64,000 nucleotides of DNA from an uncultured Planctomycetia bacterium. Lineage in GTDB: Bacteria; Planctomycetota; Phycisphaerae; Phycisphaerales; SM1A02. The translations under genes and the position numbers were made by a program. Below the pieces are notes generated by a model. It worked only from the letters and a program-made list of their open reading frames with translations, had not been told where the DNA came from and searched no databases. Location of the stretch: NCBI GenBank assembly GCA_937871505.1, contig CALMPF010000021.1, positions 1 to 64,000 of the forward strand, in the 5' to 3' direction. Each line of letters opens with the position of its first letter. The stretch's first letter is position 1. Shown here in pieces: positions 9,053 through 17,525 of the stretch.

Positions 9053-10036
9053 ATGGCCCGGCCCAGACTCCTGATTCTCTCCCTCGGCGGCACGATCACC
9101 ATGCTCCAGGACCAGGGCGGCGGCATCGCACCCAAGCTCGGCGCCGAGGAGCTCGTGCAGTCGGTGCCGGCGCTGGGCGAGGTCGCCGAGATCGATGCCC
9201 GCAGCCTCTTCAGGTTACCGAGTCCGTCGCTGACCTCGGCGAACCTCGTCTCGGTTGCCGCGGAGATCGAGGGGGCGTTTTCCGCCGGCTTCGACGGCGC
9301 CCTGGTGATCCAGGGAACCGACACGATCGAGGAGTCGGCCTTCCTGCTCGATGTGCTGGTCGCGGGTCCGAAGCCAGTGGTGGTCACCGGCGCGATGCGC
9401 GGCGCCGACACGCCGGGCGCCGATGGGCCGGCCAACCTGCTCGCGGCGGCGCGCCTCGCAGTGTCTCCGGTCGCCCGCGAGCTCGGGACGCTGGTGGTCC
9501 TGAACTACGACATCCACGCGGCCCGCTTCGTGCAGAAGTCGCACACCGCGCTCCCCTCGGCGTTCGAGTCGCCGCTCGTCGGTCCGCTCGGCGTCGTCGC
9601 CGAGGGACGGCCGCGGATCTACGCCCGCGTCGATCGACTGCCCACGCTGCCCATCGCCGCCGGGGCGCCGGAGCGGGTGGCGCTGCTCAAGATCGCGATG
9701 GGCTACGACGGCGCCCTGCTCTCGGCGCTGCCGGATCTCGGGTACGCCGGCTTGGTGATCGAGGGGATGGGCGCCGGGCACGTGCCCGCCGAAGTGGCTC
9801 CGATTCTCGGCGAGGTCGCGCGGCGCATTCCCGTCGTACTCGCGTCGCGCTCGATGACCGGCCCCGTCTTCACCGAGACCTACGGCTATCCCGGCGGCGA
9901 GATCGATCTCATCAAGCGCAACCTGATCCCCTCGGGGTTCCTCTCCGGGCTCAAGTCGCGCTTGCTGGTGGGACTTGCGCTGCGCAACGGAGGCGGCGAG
10001 GCGGGCGTGCGCCGCGCGCTCGAGGCGTATGCGTGA
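9053..10036 (+). CDS. ansA: L-asparaginase (type I/II family)
   Basis: 327-residue enzyme hydrolysing asparagine to aspartate and ammonia. The first active-site threonine is in LGGTITM (Thr14), and the second triad lies in IQGTDTIEESAF (Thr89, Asp90). The substrate-pocket stretch VVTGAMRGADTPGADGPANL and the later ARFVQKSHT lysine region are conserved. There is no signal peptide, so a cytoplasmic type I role is likely. The ATG was chosen because the conserved N-terminal beta-strand RLLILSLGG begins immediately after it; no Shine-Dalgarno is evident, so initiation may be leaderless or weak. The upstream neighbour is divergent (8893). Confidence 0.95.
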   Translation: MARPRLLILSLGGTITMLQDQGGGIAPKLGAEELVQSVPALGEVAEIDARSLFRLPSPSLTSANLVSVAAEIEGAFSAGFDGALVIQGTDTIEESAFLLDVLVAGPKPVVVTGAMRGADTPGADGPANLLAAARLAVSPVARELGTLVVLNYDIHAARFVQKSHTALPSAFESPLVGPLGVVAEGRPRIYARVDRLPTLPIAAGAPERVALLKIAMGYDGALLSALPDLGYAGLVIEGMGAGHVPAEVAPILGEVARRIPVVLASRSMTGPVFTETYGYPGGEIDLIKRNLIPSGFLSGLKSRLLVGLALRNGGGEAGVRRALEAYA

Positions 10037-10730
10037 GCGCCGGCGAAGCGACCCCAGTCTCCGAAGCCGATCTCCGAACCAGATCTGCGAGCCCGATCTC
10101 CGAGCTCGCACTCCGAGGCCGCACTCCGAGGCCAAACTCCGAGCTCGACTTCCGAACCCCCCGGCTCTCCCGCGCGATTCGACGGTCGCGCCGCAGCCTT
10201 CACCCCCGTTGGTCGAGCGGCTCGAAGCGACCGCCGCCAGACGCCGCTCGCTCCGCCAAGGGCACCGCGTGTTCGGGAGCTCGATCGAGGCAGAGAGCGT
10301 CCGCAGGGGAGGTCGCTCGAGCAGGCCCGGAGCTGAGAGACTCGCGGCGCTGACGGGCGTGCGGAGACGCTCGGCCCAACTCCGGCGCGCGGCGCGCGCG
10401 GTCGAGGTCACCCGCGCCGATCGCATGTGCGGCCGGCGCGACCGCGCTCGACTCGACAGAACAGCGCGGAGCGGCGCAGCGGGCCGCCGTCGAGAGGCCA
10501 TCGCGGTGGCGAGAACGCCGGAGCCGCGCATGCCGGCCTGATGGCCGAGCTTCGCGGATCGTCGGCTTGAACGCCGACCCACGCACGCCACGAACCACTA
10601 CAATCCGCCCGCTGTCGCCCGGGTCGCAGGGAGTGCGACCGGAGACGGCTCGCTTCGCGCGGCCGTCGTCGCTTCCCACGGACGGTCTCACACCGTTTCT
10701 CCGGTCGGTCCCCCTGCCGGACCAATTGCC
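10037..10730. other. gene-free region with a private tandem repeat
   Basis: About 690 bp between the asparaginase and PDH genes. The only structure seen is the degenerate repeat at 10058-10158. The remaining open frames are GC-driven and lack ribosome-binding sites. The PDH promoter should lie in the last part. Confidence 0.5.
10058..10158. repeat. degenerate 13-14 bp tandem repeat
   Basis: About eight imperfect units built on TCTCCGA(A/G)xC, spaced 13-14 bp apart, for example TCTCCGAAGCCGA, TCTCCGAACCAGA and CTCCGAGGCCGCA. The repeat begins about 20 bp after the asparaginase stop codon. The unit is not shared with the other intergenic repeats of this window. Confidence 0.75.
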
Positions 10731-11828
10731 ATGCCGATCACCCAGGCCTTCCAGACCATCATCGACCACATCTCGATCCTCGATCAGAACGGCCGGTTCG
10801 ACGAGAAGCTCGGGAAGGACCTCATCCCGGACGAGGACGTGGTCCGGCTCTACGAGCACATGTCGATCTGCCGGCACCTCGACGAGGTCGCGTTCAAGCT
10901 CCAGCGCTCGGGCCGGATGGGCACGTATCCGCAGAACATGGGGCAGGAGGCGACCTCGCTCGGCGCCGCGTATGCCCTGCGGAAGAGCGACTGGCTCGTC
11001 CCCTGCTACCGGGAGAACGCGGGCCTCTTCTGGCGCGGCCTCCCGATGGAGTACATCCTGCTGCACTGGATGGGGGACGAACGCGGCAACCAGATCCCGC
11101 GCGAGCTCTTCATCACGCCGCTGGCGATCCCCATCGGAACGCAGATGCTCCACGCCACCGGCCTCGCGTGGGCCCACAAGTACCGCGGCGAGGAGAACAT
11201 CGCCTGCACGTTCTTCGGCGACGGCGCCACCAGCGAGGGCGACTTCCACGAGGCGATGAACTTCGCCGCCAACCTCGACATCCCGGTGGTCTTCTTCTGC
11301 CAGAACAACTTCTGGGCGATCTCCGTCCCCGGGAAGATCCAGTGCTCGGCGCCGACGGTCGCCCAGCGCGGCGTCGCGTACGGCATGGAGTGCATCCAGT
11401 GCGACGGCAACGACCTCTTCGCCTGCGTCTACGCGACGCGGCAGGCGGCGGAGCGGGCGCGGAAGGACAAGCGGCCGACCTTCATCGAGGCCGTGACCTA
11501 CCGCCTCGGCGATCACACCACCGCCGACGACGCGCGGCGCTATCGCGACCAGGCCGAGGTCGACCTCTGGAAGCAGCGCGATCCGCTGATCCGGCTTCGG
11601 GAGTGGATGAAGTCGCGGAAGCTCTGGAACGACACCAAGGAAGCGGCGCTCGCAGAACGGGCCGAGCGCGATGTCGCCGCCGCGGTCAAGCGGGCGGAGG
11701 AGATCGCCGCGCCGCACAGCAACGACTTCTTCGACCACATGTTCGCCGAGCCGCCCGCCGATCTCGTCGCGCAGCGCGACTCGCTCCAGACGCACTCGCT
11801 CGCCGAGCGCGAGCGCGTCGAGGCGTAG
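10731..11828 (+). CDS. pdhA: 2-oxoacid (pyruvate) dehydrogenase E1 alpha
   Basis: 365-residue thiamine-diphosphate-dependent decarboxylase subunit. The ThDP motif runs from GDGATSEG (residues 163-170) to QNN (191-193), and the substrate and loop regions MGTYPQNMGQEA and PCYRENAGLFWRG are conserved. It forms an alpha2beta2 E1 with the product of 12097-13065 and passes acyl groups to E2 at 13276-14688, so these genes form a metabolic cluster. The PQNMGQEA and RENAGL pattern fits Gram-positive-type pyruvate dehydrogenase, but branched-chain 2-oxoacid dehydrogenase cannot be excluded from sequence alone. The lipoamide dehydrogenase (E3) gene is not in the window. Confidence 0.95.
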   Translation: MPITQAFQTIIDHISILDQNGRFDEKLGKDLIPDEDVVRLYEHMSICRHLDEVAFKLQRSGRMGTYPQNMGQEATSLGAAYALRKSDWLVPCYRENAGLFWRGLPMEYILLHWMGDERGNQIPRELFITPLAIPIGTQMLHATGLAWAHKYRGEENIACTFFGDGATSEGDFHEAMNFAANLDIPVVFFCQNNFWAISVPGKIQCSAPTVAQRGVAYGMECIQCDGNDLFACVYATRQAAERARKDKRPTFIEAVTYRLGDHTTADDARRYRDQAEVDLWKQRDPLIRLREWMKSRKLWNDTKEAALAERAERDVAAAVKRAEEIAAPHSNDFFDHMFAEPPADLVAQRDSLQTHSLAERERVEA

Positions 11829-12096
11829 GCCGAACCGGCGGCGCGTCGGCCCGCGAAAGGGCTCCGCTGCGGCGGGCCGCGCATCCGATCGACGAGACGA
11901 TCGCCGGCGGGCGGCCGTCATGACGCGGCCGCGAGCGCCGGGCCCGCCGCTCAGCGCGACCGGCGACCCGTCGGGATCACAGCGCGGGGCGGCAGGTCCG
12001 ATCAGGATCAGCCTCCACGCCCCAGGCTTCCCCACGACCACCGAGCCCGATCCCCCGTTCCCTCCGACCTCAATCCTCAACGCCCCCCAGGACCCC

Positions 12097-13065
12097 GTGG
12101 CCAACCTCACCCTCGTTCAGGCGATCAACCTTGCCCTCGTCCAGGAGATGGAGCGCGACGACCGCGTCATCATCCTCGGAGAGGATGTAGGCCCCAACGG
12201 CGGCGTCTTCCGCGTCACCGAGGGTCTGCACAAGCGCTTCGGCGGCCATCGCGTCGTCGACACGCCGCTGGCGGAGAGCGGCATCATCGGCACCTCGATC
12301 GGCCTCGCGATGGCGGGGCTGCGTCCGGTTCCGGAGATCCAGTTCGACGGCTTCCTCGGTCCGGCGTACGACCAGCTCTGCTCCCACGCGGCGCGCATGC
12401 GCACGCGGACGCGGAGCGCCTTCACCGTCCCCTTGACGGTCCGCGTTCCCGTCGGTGGCGGCATCCACGCGCCGGAGCTGCACAGCGACTCGCCCGAGGC
12501 GATCTACGCGCATCAGCCGGGACTGAAGGTGGTGATGCCCGCTTCGCCGTACGACGCCAAGGGGCTGCTGATCTCGGCGATCCGCGATCCCGATCCGGTC
12601 CTCTTCTTCGAGCCCAAGCGAATCTACCGCGCCTTCCGCGAAGAGGTCCCCGAGGACGAGTACACGATTCCCATCGGCAAGGCCCGCGTCGTCGCCGAGG
12701 GCGAGGAGATGACGATGGTCTCCTGGGGCGCCTCGGTGGTGCAGTGCATGCAGGCGATCGAGAAGTCGGGCCGCTCGATCGAGCTGATCGACCTCCGCAC
12801 GATCTGGCCTCTCGACACCGAGACGATCCTCGAGAGCGTCCGCAAGACCGGGCGCGTCGTGATCGTCCACGAGGCGCCGAAGTCCGGCGGCTGGGGCGCG
12901 GAGATCGCGACGCGGATCACCGAGCACTGCTTCCTCCACCTCGAGGCGCCGCCGCAGCGCGTCGCGGGGTTCGACACGATCATGCCCTACTACAAGCTGG
13001 AGATGGAGTACATGCCCGACGCCGCCCGGATCGCGAAGGCGATCGACGAAACCGCGGCGTACTGA
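12097..13065 (+). CDS. pdhB: 2-oxoacid (pyruvate) dehydrogenase E1 beta
   Basis: 322-residue partner of E1 alpha. Recognisable features are ANLTLVQAINLALVQEM at the N-terminus, GEDVGPNGGVFRVTEGL, DTPLAESGIIGTSIGLA and the C-terminal transketolase-type domain (IELIDLRTIWPLDTETI). I placed the start at the GTG preceding ANLTLVQ because this family begins with that segment. An in-frame ATG exists at 11921, but the intervening residues are low complexity and unlike the family. No clear Shine-Dalgarno is present, so the start is the weak point. The gap to E1 alpha is 268 bp, long for a tight operon. Confidence 0.93.
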   Translation: MANLTLVQAINLALVQEMERDDRVIILGEDVGPNGGVFRVTEGLHKRFGGHRVVDTPLAESGIIGTSIGLAMAGLRPVPEIQFDGFLGPAYDQLCSHAARMRTRTRSAFTVPLTVRVPVGGGIHAPELHSDSPEAIYAHQPGLKVVMPASPYDAKGLLISAIRDPDPVLFFEPKRIYRAFREEVPEDEYTIPIGKARVVAEGEEMTMVSWGASVVQCMQAIEKSGRSIELIDLRTIWPLDTETILESVRKTGRVVIVHEAPKSGGWGAEIATRITEHCFLHLEAPPQRVAGFDTIMPYYKLEMEYMPDAARIAKAIDETAAY

Positions 13066-13275
13066 CGCAGCGGCCGTGCGGGGCCGGCGCGGCGCCGGCC
13101 GCGGCCGCCTCGCCCGGACTTCGGTCGCCGCACCGGCGGCTCGGAGCCCATGATCGAGTCATGATCGAACACTGAGTGAGCGTCGATGGAGCCGCGATCG
13201 GCTCGCGTCACATCCGGTCCCGTCTCGCCCCGAGTCGGGATGCACCTTCGAGAACCGTTCTTCCCGAGCACTGCC

Positions 13276-14688
13276 ATGGGCGCCATCAAGCAACCCGCGG
13301 ACAAGTCCCACTTCATCCTCCCCGACCTCGGCGAAGGCGTCCATGAGGCCGAGCTCATCAAGTGGCGCGTGAAGCCTGGCGAGACGGTGAAGGAGCACCA
13401 GATCATCGCGGAGATGGAGACCGACAAGGCGCTCGTCGAGGTTCCCTCGCCCTGGGCGGGGACGATCGCGGAGCTCTGCGGAAGCGAGGGCGAGATCCTC
13501 AAGGTCGGCAACGTGCTCGTGCGCTATGCCGTCGCAGGGGCGGCCTCGGCTCCGGCTTCGGCCTCCTCCGCGCGCAGCGGCGAGAGCAGGGGGGCCTCGA
13601 AGCCGGCAGCGGCTGCGGCGTCGAAGAGCAACGGGGCCGCGGACGCCGATCAGGACGCGGGCACCGTGGTCGGCACCGTCTCGGGGGAGCTGACGGTCTC
13701 CGATCGCTTCGCGAGGCGGCGCGAGGAGCACGCGGCGCCGGCGAGCGCCGGCAAGGCGCTGGCGACGCCCGCGGTGCGCGGCATCGCCCGCCGGCTCGGC
13801 GTCGACATCAACGCCGTGCCCGCGAGCGGCCGCGGAGGCCGGGTGACTGCGGGGGATGTCGAGAGCTTCGCGCGCGGCGGCGCGCCCAGCGGGAAGGGCG
13901 CCGCGGCGCCGGTCGGCGACGGCGGACCTTCGGGCGCGGTCCCGGGCTTCGCCGCCCGCGCCGTGGCACTGCCGGAGAGTCTCCCGCCGGTCTCGGGCGA
14001 CGGCGTCAGCCAGCGGATTCCCTTCCGCGGCGTGCGCCGCAAGATCGCCGACGCGCTTTCGGTCTCGGTGCGCACTGCGGTCCACTTCACGGCGGTCGAG
14101 GAGGTCGACGTCACCGCGCTGGACCGCAAGCGGCGCGAGTATGCCGCGGTGCTCGGGCAGAAGCTCAGCTTCCTGCCGTTCGTGATGGCGGCCGTCTGCA
14201 AGGCCCTGCACCGGCACCCGGCGATCAACGCCAACGTCGACGACGCCAAGGGGGAGATCCTCCTCAAGGGCGTGGTGAACCTCGGCTGCGCGGTCGACAC
14301 CGAGCACGGCCTGATGGTGCCGGTCATCCACAACGCCGACCAGCGCTCGATCGTGCAGCTCGGCGAGGCCATCAAGGACCTCGCCGCGCGCTGCCACAGC
14401 CGCACGGTCGCCCGCGAGGAGCTTCAGGGGGGAACGTTCACGATCTCCAACGTCGGCAGCCATGGCGGCATGTTCGCCACCCCGATCATCAACTACCCCG
14501 AGGTGGGCATCCTCGCCTGCGGCCGCGCTCGCGAGCGCGTCCTCGCGCGCAACGGCGCGATCTTCGCCGGGCTCGTCCTGCCCCTCTCGATCTCCTGCGA
14601 CCACCGCGTCGTGGACGGCGCCGAGGCGGTGCGGTTCATGAACACCGTCGCGGGGCTTCTCGAGGATCCGTCGAAGCTCGTCGGGTGA
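13276..14688 (+). CDS. pdhC: dihydrolipoamide acyltransferase E2
   Basis: 470-residue core of the 2-oxoacid dehydrogenase complex. There is one lipoyl domain (about residues 12-86) with the lipoylated Lys51 in EMETDKALVEV. An Ala/Ser-rich linker follows, then the peripheral-subunit-binding domain (ATPAVRGIARRLG to GRVTAGDVESF, about 157-195), another linker, and the catalytic domain ending with SCDHRVVDG (His443, Asp447). I chose the ATG before GAIKQPADKSHFILPDLGEG; 30 more codons upstream are open but unlike the family. A single lipoyl domain is common in Gram-positive-type PDH and BCKDH. It lies 211 bp after E1 beta on the same strand. Confidence 0.95.
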   Translation: MGAIKQPADKSHFILPDLGEGVHEAELIKWRVKPGETVKEHQIIAEMETDKALVEVPSPWAGTIAELCGSEGEILKVGNVLVRYAVAGAASAPASASSARSGESRGASKPAAAAASKSNGAADADQDAGTVVGTVSGELTVSDRFARRREEHAAPASAGKALATPAVRGIARRLGVDINAVPASGRGGRVTAGDVESFARGGAPSGKGAAAPVGDGGPSGAVPGFAARAVALPESLPPVSGDGVSQRIPFRGVRRKIADALSVSVRTAVHFTAVEEVDVTALDRKRREYAAVLGQKLSFLPFVMAAVCKALHRHPAINANVDDAKGEILLKGVVNLGCAVDTEHGLMVPVIHNADQRSIVQLGEAIKDLAARCHSRTVAREELQGGTFTISNVGSHGGMFATPIINYPEVGILACGRARERVLARNGAIFAGLVLPLSISCDHRVVDGAEAVRFMNTVAGLLEDPSKLVG

Positions 14689-14799
14689 CGCCCTGCCCAA
14701 GCGCGGAGCTCCGCGTGCTGCGGCCAGCTCGCGGCGCGCGAAGGAGCGCGCGGCGACGCAGCCGGCGGGGTTGCACGCAAACTGAGGATCGCTCCTCCG

Positions 14800-15546
14800 C
14801 TACGACGTCGCCCAGAGCGCGCCGAGGCGCTGTTGCGCCTCATCGCCCGCGATGATCGCGGCGGAGAGCTCCGCGGCGCGGTCGAGGATCGCGTCGTCGT
14901 CGCTGCCGTCGAGCTCGTTGAGCCAGCGCTTGGTCGCCGCCAGCGCCATCGGTCCGCCGCTCGCGAGGCGCTTCGCGAGGGAGGCGACCTGCGCGTCGAG
15001 CTCCTCGAGTGCGCAGAGATGCGATGCGAGGCCCGCCCGGTGGCCCTCGGCGCCGTCGATCGTCCCGCCCGCGAGCAGCATGCACCGGGCGCGCCCGGCG
15101 CCGATGCGGCGGATGAGCCACGGCGCGACCACCGCAGGGCAGATTCCGAGGTCGACTTCGGGGTAGCCGAGCTTCGCCTCCGGATGCGTCACCGCGAAGT
15201 CGCAGACGACCATCAGGCCGCAGCCGCCGCCGATGGCGGCGCCGTGCACCCGCGCGATCGTGGGCACCGCGAGCCTCCGGATGCGCCGCGACGCGCGCGA
15301 GAGGGTGCGGAGCATGTCGCCCATCGCCACGGGATCGTCGCGGACGGCCTTGAGGTCCATCCCCGCGCAGAAGGACTTCCCGGCGCCCGCGAGGACCAGC
15401 ACGCGAGCGCCGGAGTCGCTCTCGACGCGCAGGACCGCGGCATCGAGCGCCGAGATCAGGTCGCGCGAGAGCGCATTCCGCGCGTCGGGGCGATTGAGCG
15501 TGATCTCGTGCACGCCGTCGACGACTCCGTGGAGCACAAGGGCCAT
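14800..15546 (-). CDS. enoyl-CoA hydratase/isomerase (crotonase) family protein
   Basis: 248-residue crotonase. The CoA-oxyanion segments GKSFCAGMDLKAV and HGAAIGGGCGLMVVCDFAV are intact. The first catalytic Glu is kept (LGYPEVDLG, Glu130). The second Glu of classical hydratases (GKSLAME region) is not present; the equivalent stretch reads GAGRARCMLL. It may therefore be an isomerase or other CoA enzyme rather than a hydratase. The C-terminal ATKRWLNELDGSDDDAIL resembles the end of the crotonase at 16620, so the two may be old paralogues. The ATG was chosen by family length. The gene is convergent with the E2 gene. Confidence 0.9.
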   Translation of the reverse strand: MALVLHGVVDGVHEITLNRPDARNALSRDLISALDAAVLRVESDSGARVLVLAGAGKSFCAGMDLKAVRDDPVAMGDMLRTLSRASRRIRRLAVPTIARVHGAAIGGGCGLMVVCDFAVTHPEAKLGYPEVDLGICPAVVAPWLIRRIGAGRARCMLLAGGTIDGAEGHRAGLASHLCALEELDAQVASLAKRLASGGPMALAATKRWLNELDGSDDDAILDRAAELSAAIIAGDEAQQRLGALWATS

Positions 15547-15664
15547 CGTGCGGAGGGTACCGTCGATCGGAGGCGCGGGCGGAGCCGGCGCTCGCGATCG
15601 AGCCGGCGGTCCGAGCTCAGCGCGAGGTGACCAGGGCGAGCATCGGTCCGCAGCGCAGGCGCCG

Positions 15665-16381
15665 CTACTCGAGCAGCGCCCCGCACTCGGGGCAGCGCTC
15701 CGACCAGGGAATCGCCCGGACGTCGTACCCGCACGCAAGACAGCGCCCCGTTCGGCGGCGGTCGATCCGCCGGCGCCGTCCGAGCTCGCCGGCCGCCCAC
15801 GCCGCGAGGCGCATCGCCTGGAGTGCGAGGAGCATCGTCGCGAGGTACGCGAGCCACCAGAGCGAGAAGTTCCCGGCGAGCCCGAGCCAGAGCGTGCGGC
15901 TTCGCTGCCGGCCGGCCCAGCGATCGCGAAGCTCCGCCGAGCCCTGCGCTTCGATGACCGCGCCCGCAGCGGCCCGCATCGCCGGATCGTCGAGCGGAGC
16001 GGGAGGCGATCCGAGCAGGGGCCGCGCGAACTCGATGCGCAGGGGGCCGTCGCCGACGCGGCTGACGAGCGGAAAGCCCGAGCGGAGACCCTCGGTGACC
16101 AGCTCGATCTCGCCATAGGCGCGAGGCGGCCACCCGGGCATCCCGCTGTCGCCGATCAGCCGCACGTCCGGCGTGCCGTCGAGCGCCGTGCCGAGACGGA
16201 GGATCTCCGGCTTCCGCGGAGCGCTGTTGACCGATCCGAAGTGCAGCCACGCCGTCGTCAGCAGGGCGAGCGCGGGCGCTGCGAAGAAGGCGCGATCGGC
16301 GAGCCGCGTCCAGCGCGTCGGTCGGCGCCGCGCCGAGTGGTAGGAGATCTCGCGAAGATGTCGATGCAGCCTGCGGATCAT
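15665..16381 (-). CDS. membrane protein with C-terminal zinc ribbon
   Basis: 238-residue protein with one hydrophobic segment near residues 31-49 (RAFFAAPALALLTTAWLHF), an extracytoplasmic domain, and a second membrane stretch (about 165-195, LGLAGNFSLWWLAYLATMLL). The C-terminus is a zinc ribbon (CLACGYDVRAIPWSERCPECG). The CxxCGYDxR...CPECG signature is characteristic of planctomycete membrane proteins of unknown role. It lies between two crotonase genes on the same strand, but nothing ties it to CoA metabolism. No strong ribosome-binding site is seen at the ATG. Confidence 0.82.
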   Translation of the reverse strand: MIRRLHRHLREISYHSARRRPTRWTRLADRAFFAAPALALLTTAWLHFGSVNSAPRKPEILRLGTALDGTPDVRLIGDSGMPGWPPRAYGEIELVTEGLRSGFPLVSRVGDGPLRIEFARPLLGSPPAPLDDPAMRAAAGAVIEAQGSAELRDRWAGRQRSRTLWLGLAGNFSLWWLAYLATMLLALQAMRLAAWAAGELGRRRRIDRRRTGRCLACGYDVRAIPWSERCPECGALLE

Positions 16382-16530
16382 GCCGTTGCGTGCGGCGGGA
16401 TGCTGCCGCGAAGGCGCCGGAGCGAGCGATGGCGGGCGCGACGCCGGCGACTCGGCACCCGATTCCCGCAGCGGCCGTGTTCAATCGCCACGCCATCATC
16501 GGCGCGGTGCGGTCCCCCGAGGGGTTCCCC

Positions 16531-16615
16531 GGGGTTCGAGCCTCCGGGGTTCGAGCCTCCGGGGTTCAGGCCTCCGGGGTTCAGGCCTCCGGGGTTCAGG
16601 CCTCCGGGGTTCAGG
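16531..16615. repeat. 15-bp tandem repeat, 5.7 copies
   Basis: Perfect or near-perfect units: GGGGTTCGAGCCTCC twice, then GGGGTTCAGGCCTCC three times and a partial sixth. The array ends five bases before the stop codon of the crotonase gene on the minus strand. The 15-bp period keeps a frame open, but the sequence has no gene context. Such exact copies imply recent slippage expansion. Confidence 0.92.
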
Positions 16616-16619
16616 AAAG

Positions 16620-17492
16620 TCAGCTCCGACGAGCCTCCCGGCGCGACTCCCAGAACCGCCGAAGCAGCGCGGTCGCCTCCGCGCCGGCCGCGAGCGCCGT
16701 CGACGCCGCAGTCGCGCCGTCGAAGCGGCGGTCGTCGAGCGAGCCGTCAAGCTCGTTGAGCCACGCCTTGGTCGCCCGCAGGGCGACCGGCCCCTTCTCG
16801 GCGAGCCGCTCCGCGAGCCGGCGGCCTTCGGCCAGCGCGCTCGCGGCATCCTCGGCCGCGCGGAAGGCCAGCCCCACCCGAACCGCAGCGTGCCCATCGA
16901 TGAGCTCGCCCGAGAGCAGCAGCGCCCGCGACGGGCCCGGCCCGATCGCGCTCGCCAGCGTCGGCGTCGTCACCGCGGGCGACACGCCGATGCGATGCAC
17001 CGGATAGCCGAGCGTCGCATCGGCGGCGACGACGACGAAGTCGCAGGCCGAGAGCAGGGCGCAGCCGCCCGCCAGCGCGGCGCCGTGCGCGACCGCGATC
17101 ACCGGCATCGGCAGCCGCCTGATCGTGCGAAGGACGCCGCCGAGCCTGACGATGAAATCGCCCATCGCGTTCGGGTCGGCGACCGCCTCCTCCAGATCGA
17201 ACCCCGCGCAGAACGCGCTTCCCTCGCCGTGCAGGATCACGGCGGAGACCCCCTCGTGCGCTCCGACGCGGCGGAGCGCGGACTCCAGCGCGTCGAACAT
17301 CGCGCGGCCGAGCGCATTCCGCCTCGCCGGATCGCGCAGCACGATCTCCGCACTCCCGCGCGGAGTCGTCGCGGGCGCCGGCCCGACGGAGACCCCGGGC
17401 AGGGAGAGCGAGATCGGCATCGGCGGCGGGCTCTCGATGGCGCCCTCGCTCTGCGCACCGCTGCGGGCGCCCCTTGCGCTCGGTTCGCTCAT
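16620..17492 (-). CDS. crotonase-family protein lacking both hydratase glutamates
   Basis: 290-residue crotonase-fold protein. The oxyanion segments GSAFCAGFDLEEAV and HGAALAGGCALLSACDFVVV are clear. The position of the first catalytic Glu is Val (LGYPVHRIGVSPAV), and the second Glu region (GPGPSRALLL) also lacks Glu. Classical enoyl-CoA hydration is therefore unlikely; an isomerase, hydrolase or non-catalytic CoA-binding role is possible. The C-terminus (ATKAWLNELDGSLDDRRFDGA) matches its neighbour at 14800. The N-terminal ~30 residues are low complexity, so a downstream start is possible. It lies 33 bp downstream of the atoE-type gene on the same strand, consistent with one operon for short-chain acyl metabolism. 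Confidence 0.88.
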   Translation of the reverse strand: MSEPSARGARSGAQSEGAIESPPPMPISLSLPGVSVGPAPATTPRGSAEIVLRDPARRNALGRAMFDALESALRRVGAHEGVSAVILHGEGSAFCAGFDLEEAVADPNAMGDFIVRLGGVLRTIRRLPMPVIAVAHGAALAGGCALLSACDFVVVAADATLGYPVHRIGVSPAVTTPTLASAIGPGPSRALLLSGELIDGHAAVRVGLAFRAAEDAASALAEGRRLAERLAEKGPVALRATKAWLNELDGSLDDRRFDGATAASTALAAGAEATALLRRFWESRREARRS

Positions 17493-17525
17493 GCGGCGAT
17501 CGTACCGACGCAGCGCCTGAAGGCG

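Noticed and set aside
11671-12096. Long N-terminal extension of E1 beta, including an ATG at 11921
   Set aside because: Part of it overlaps the E1 alpha gene, and the rest is low complexity; conserved sequence begins at ANLTLVQ.
16531-16615. Short array considered as CRISPR
   Set aside because: Units are contiguous 15-bp repeats without spacers and no cas gene is present; it is a tandem repeat.
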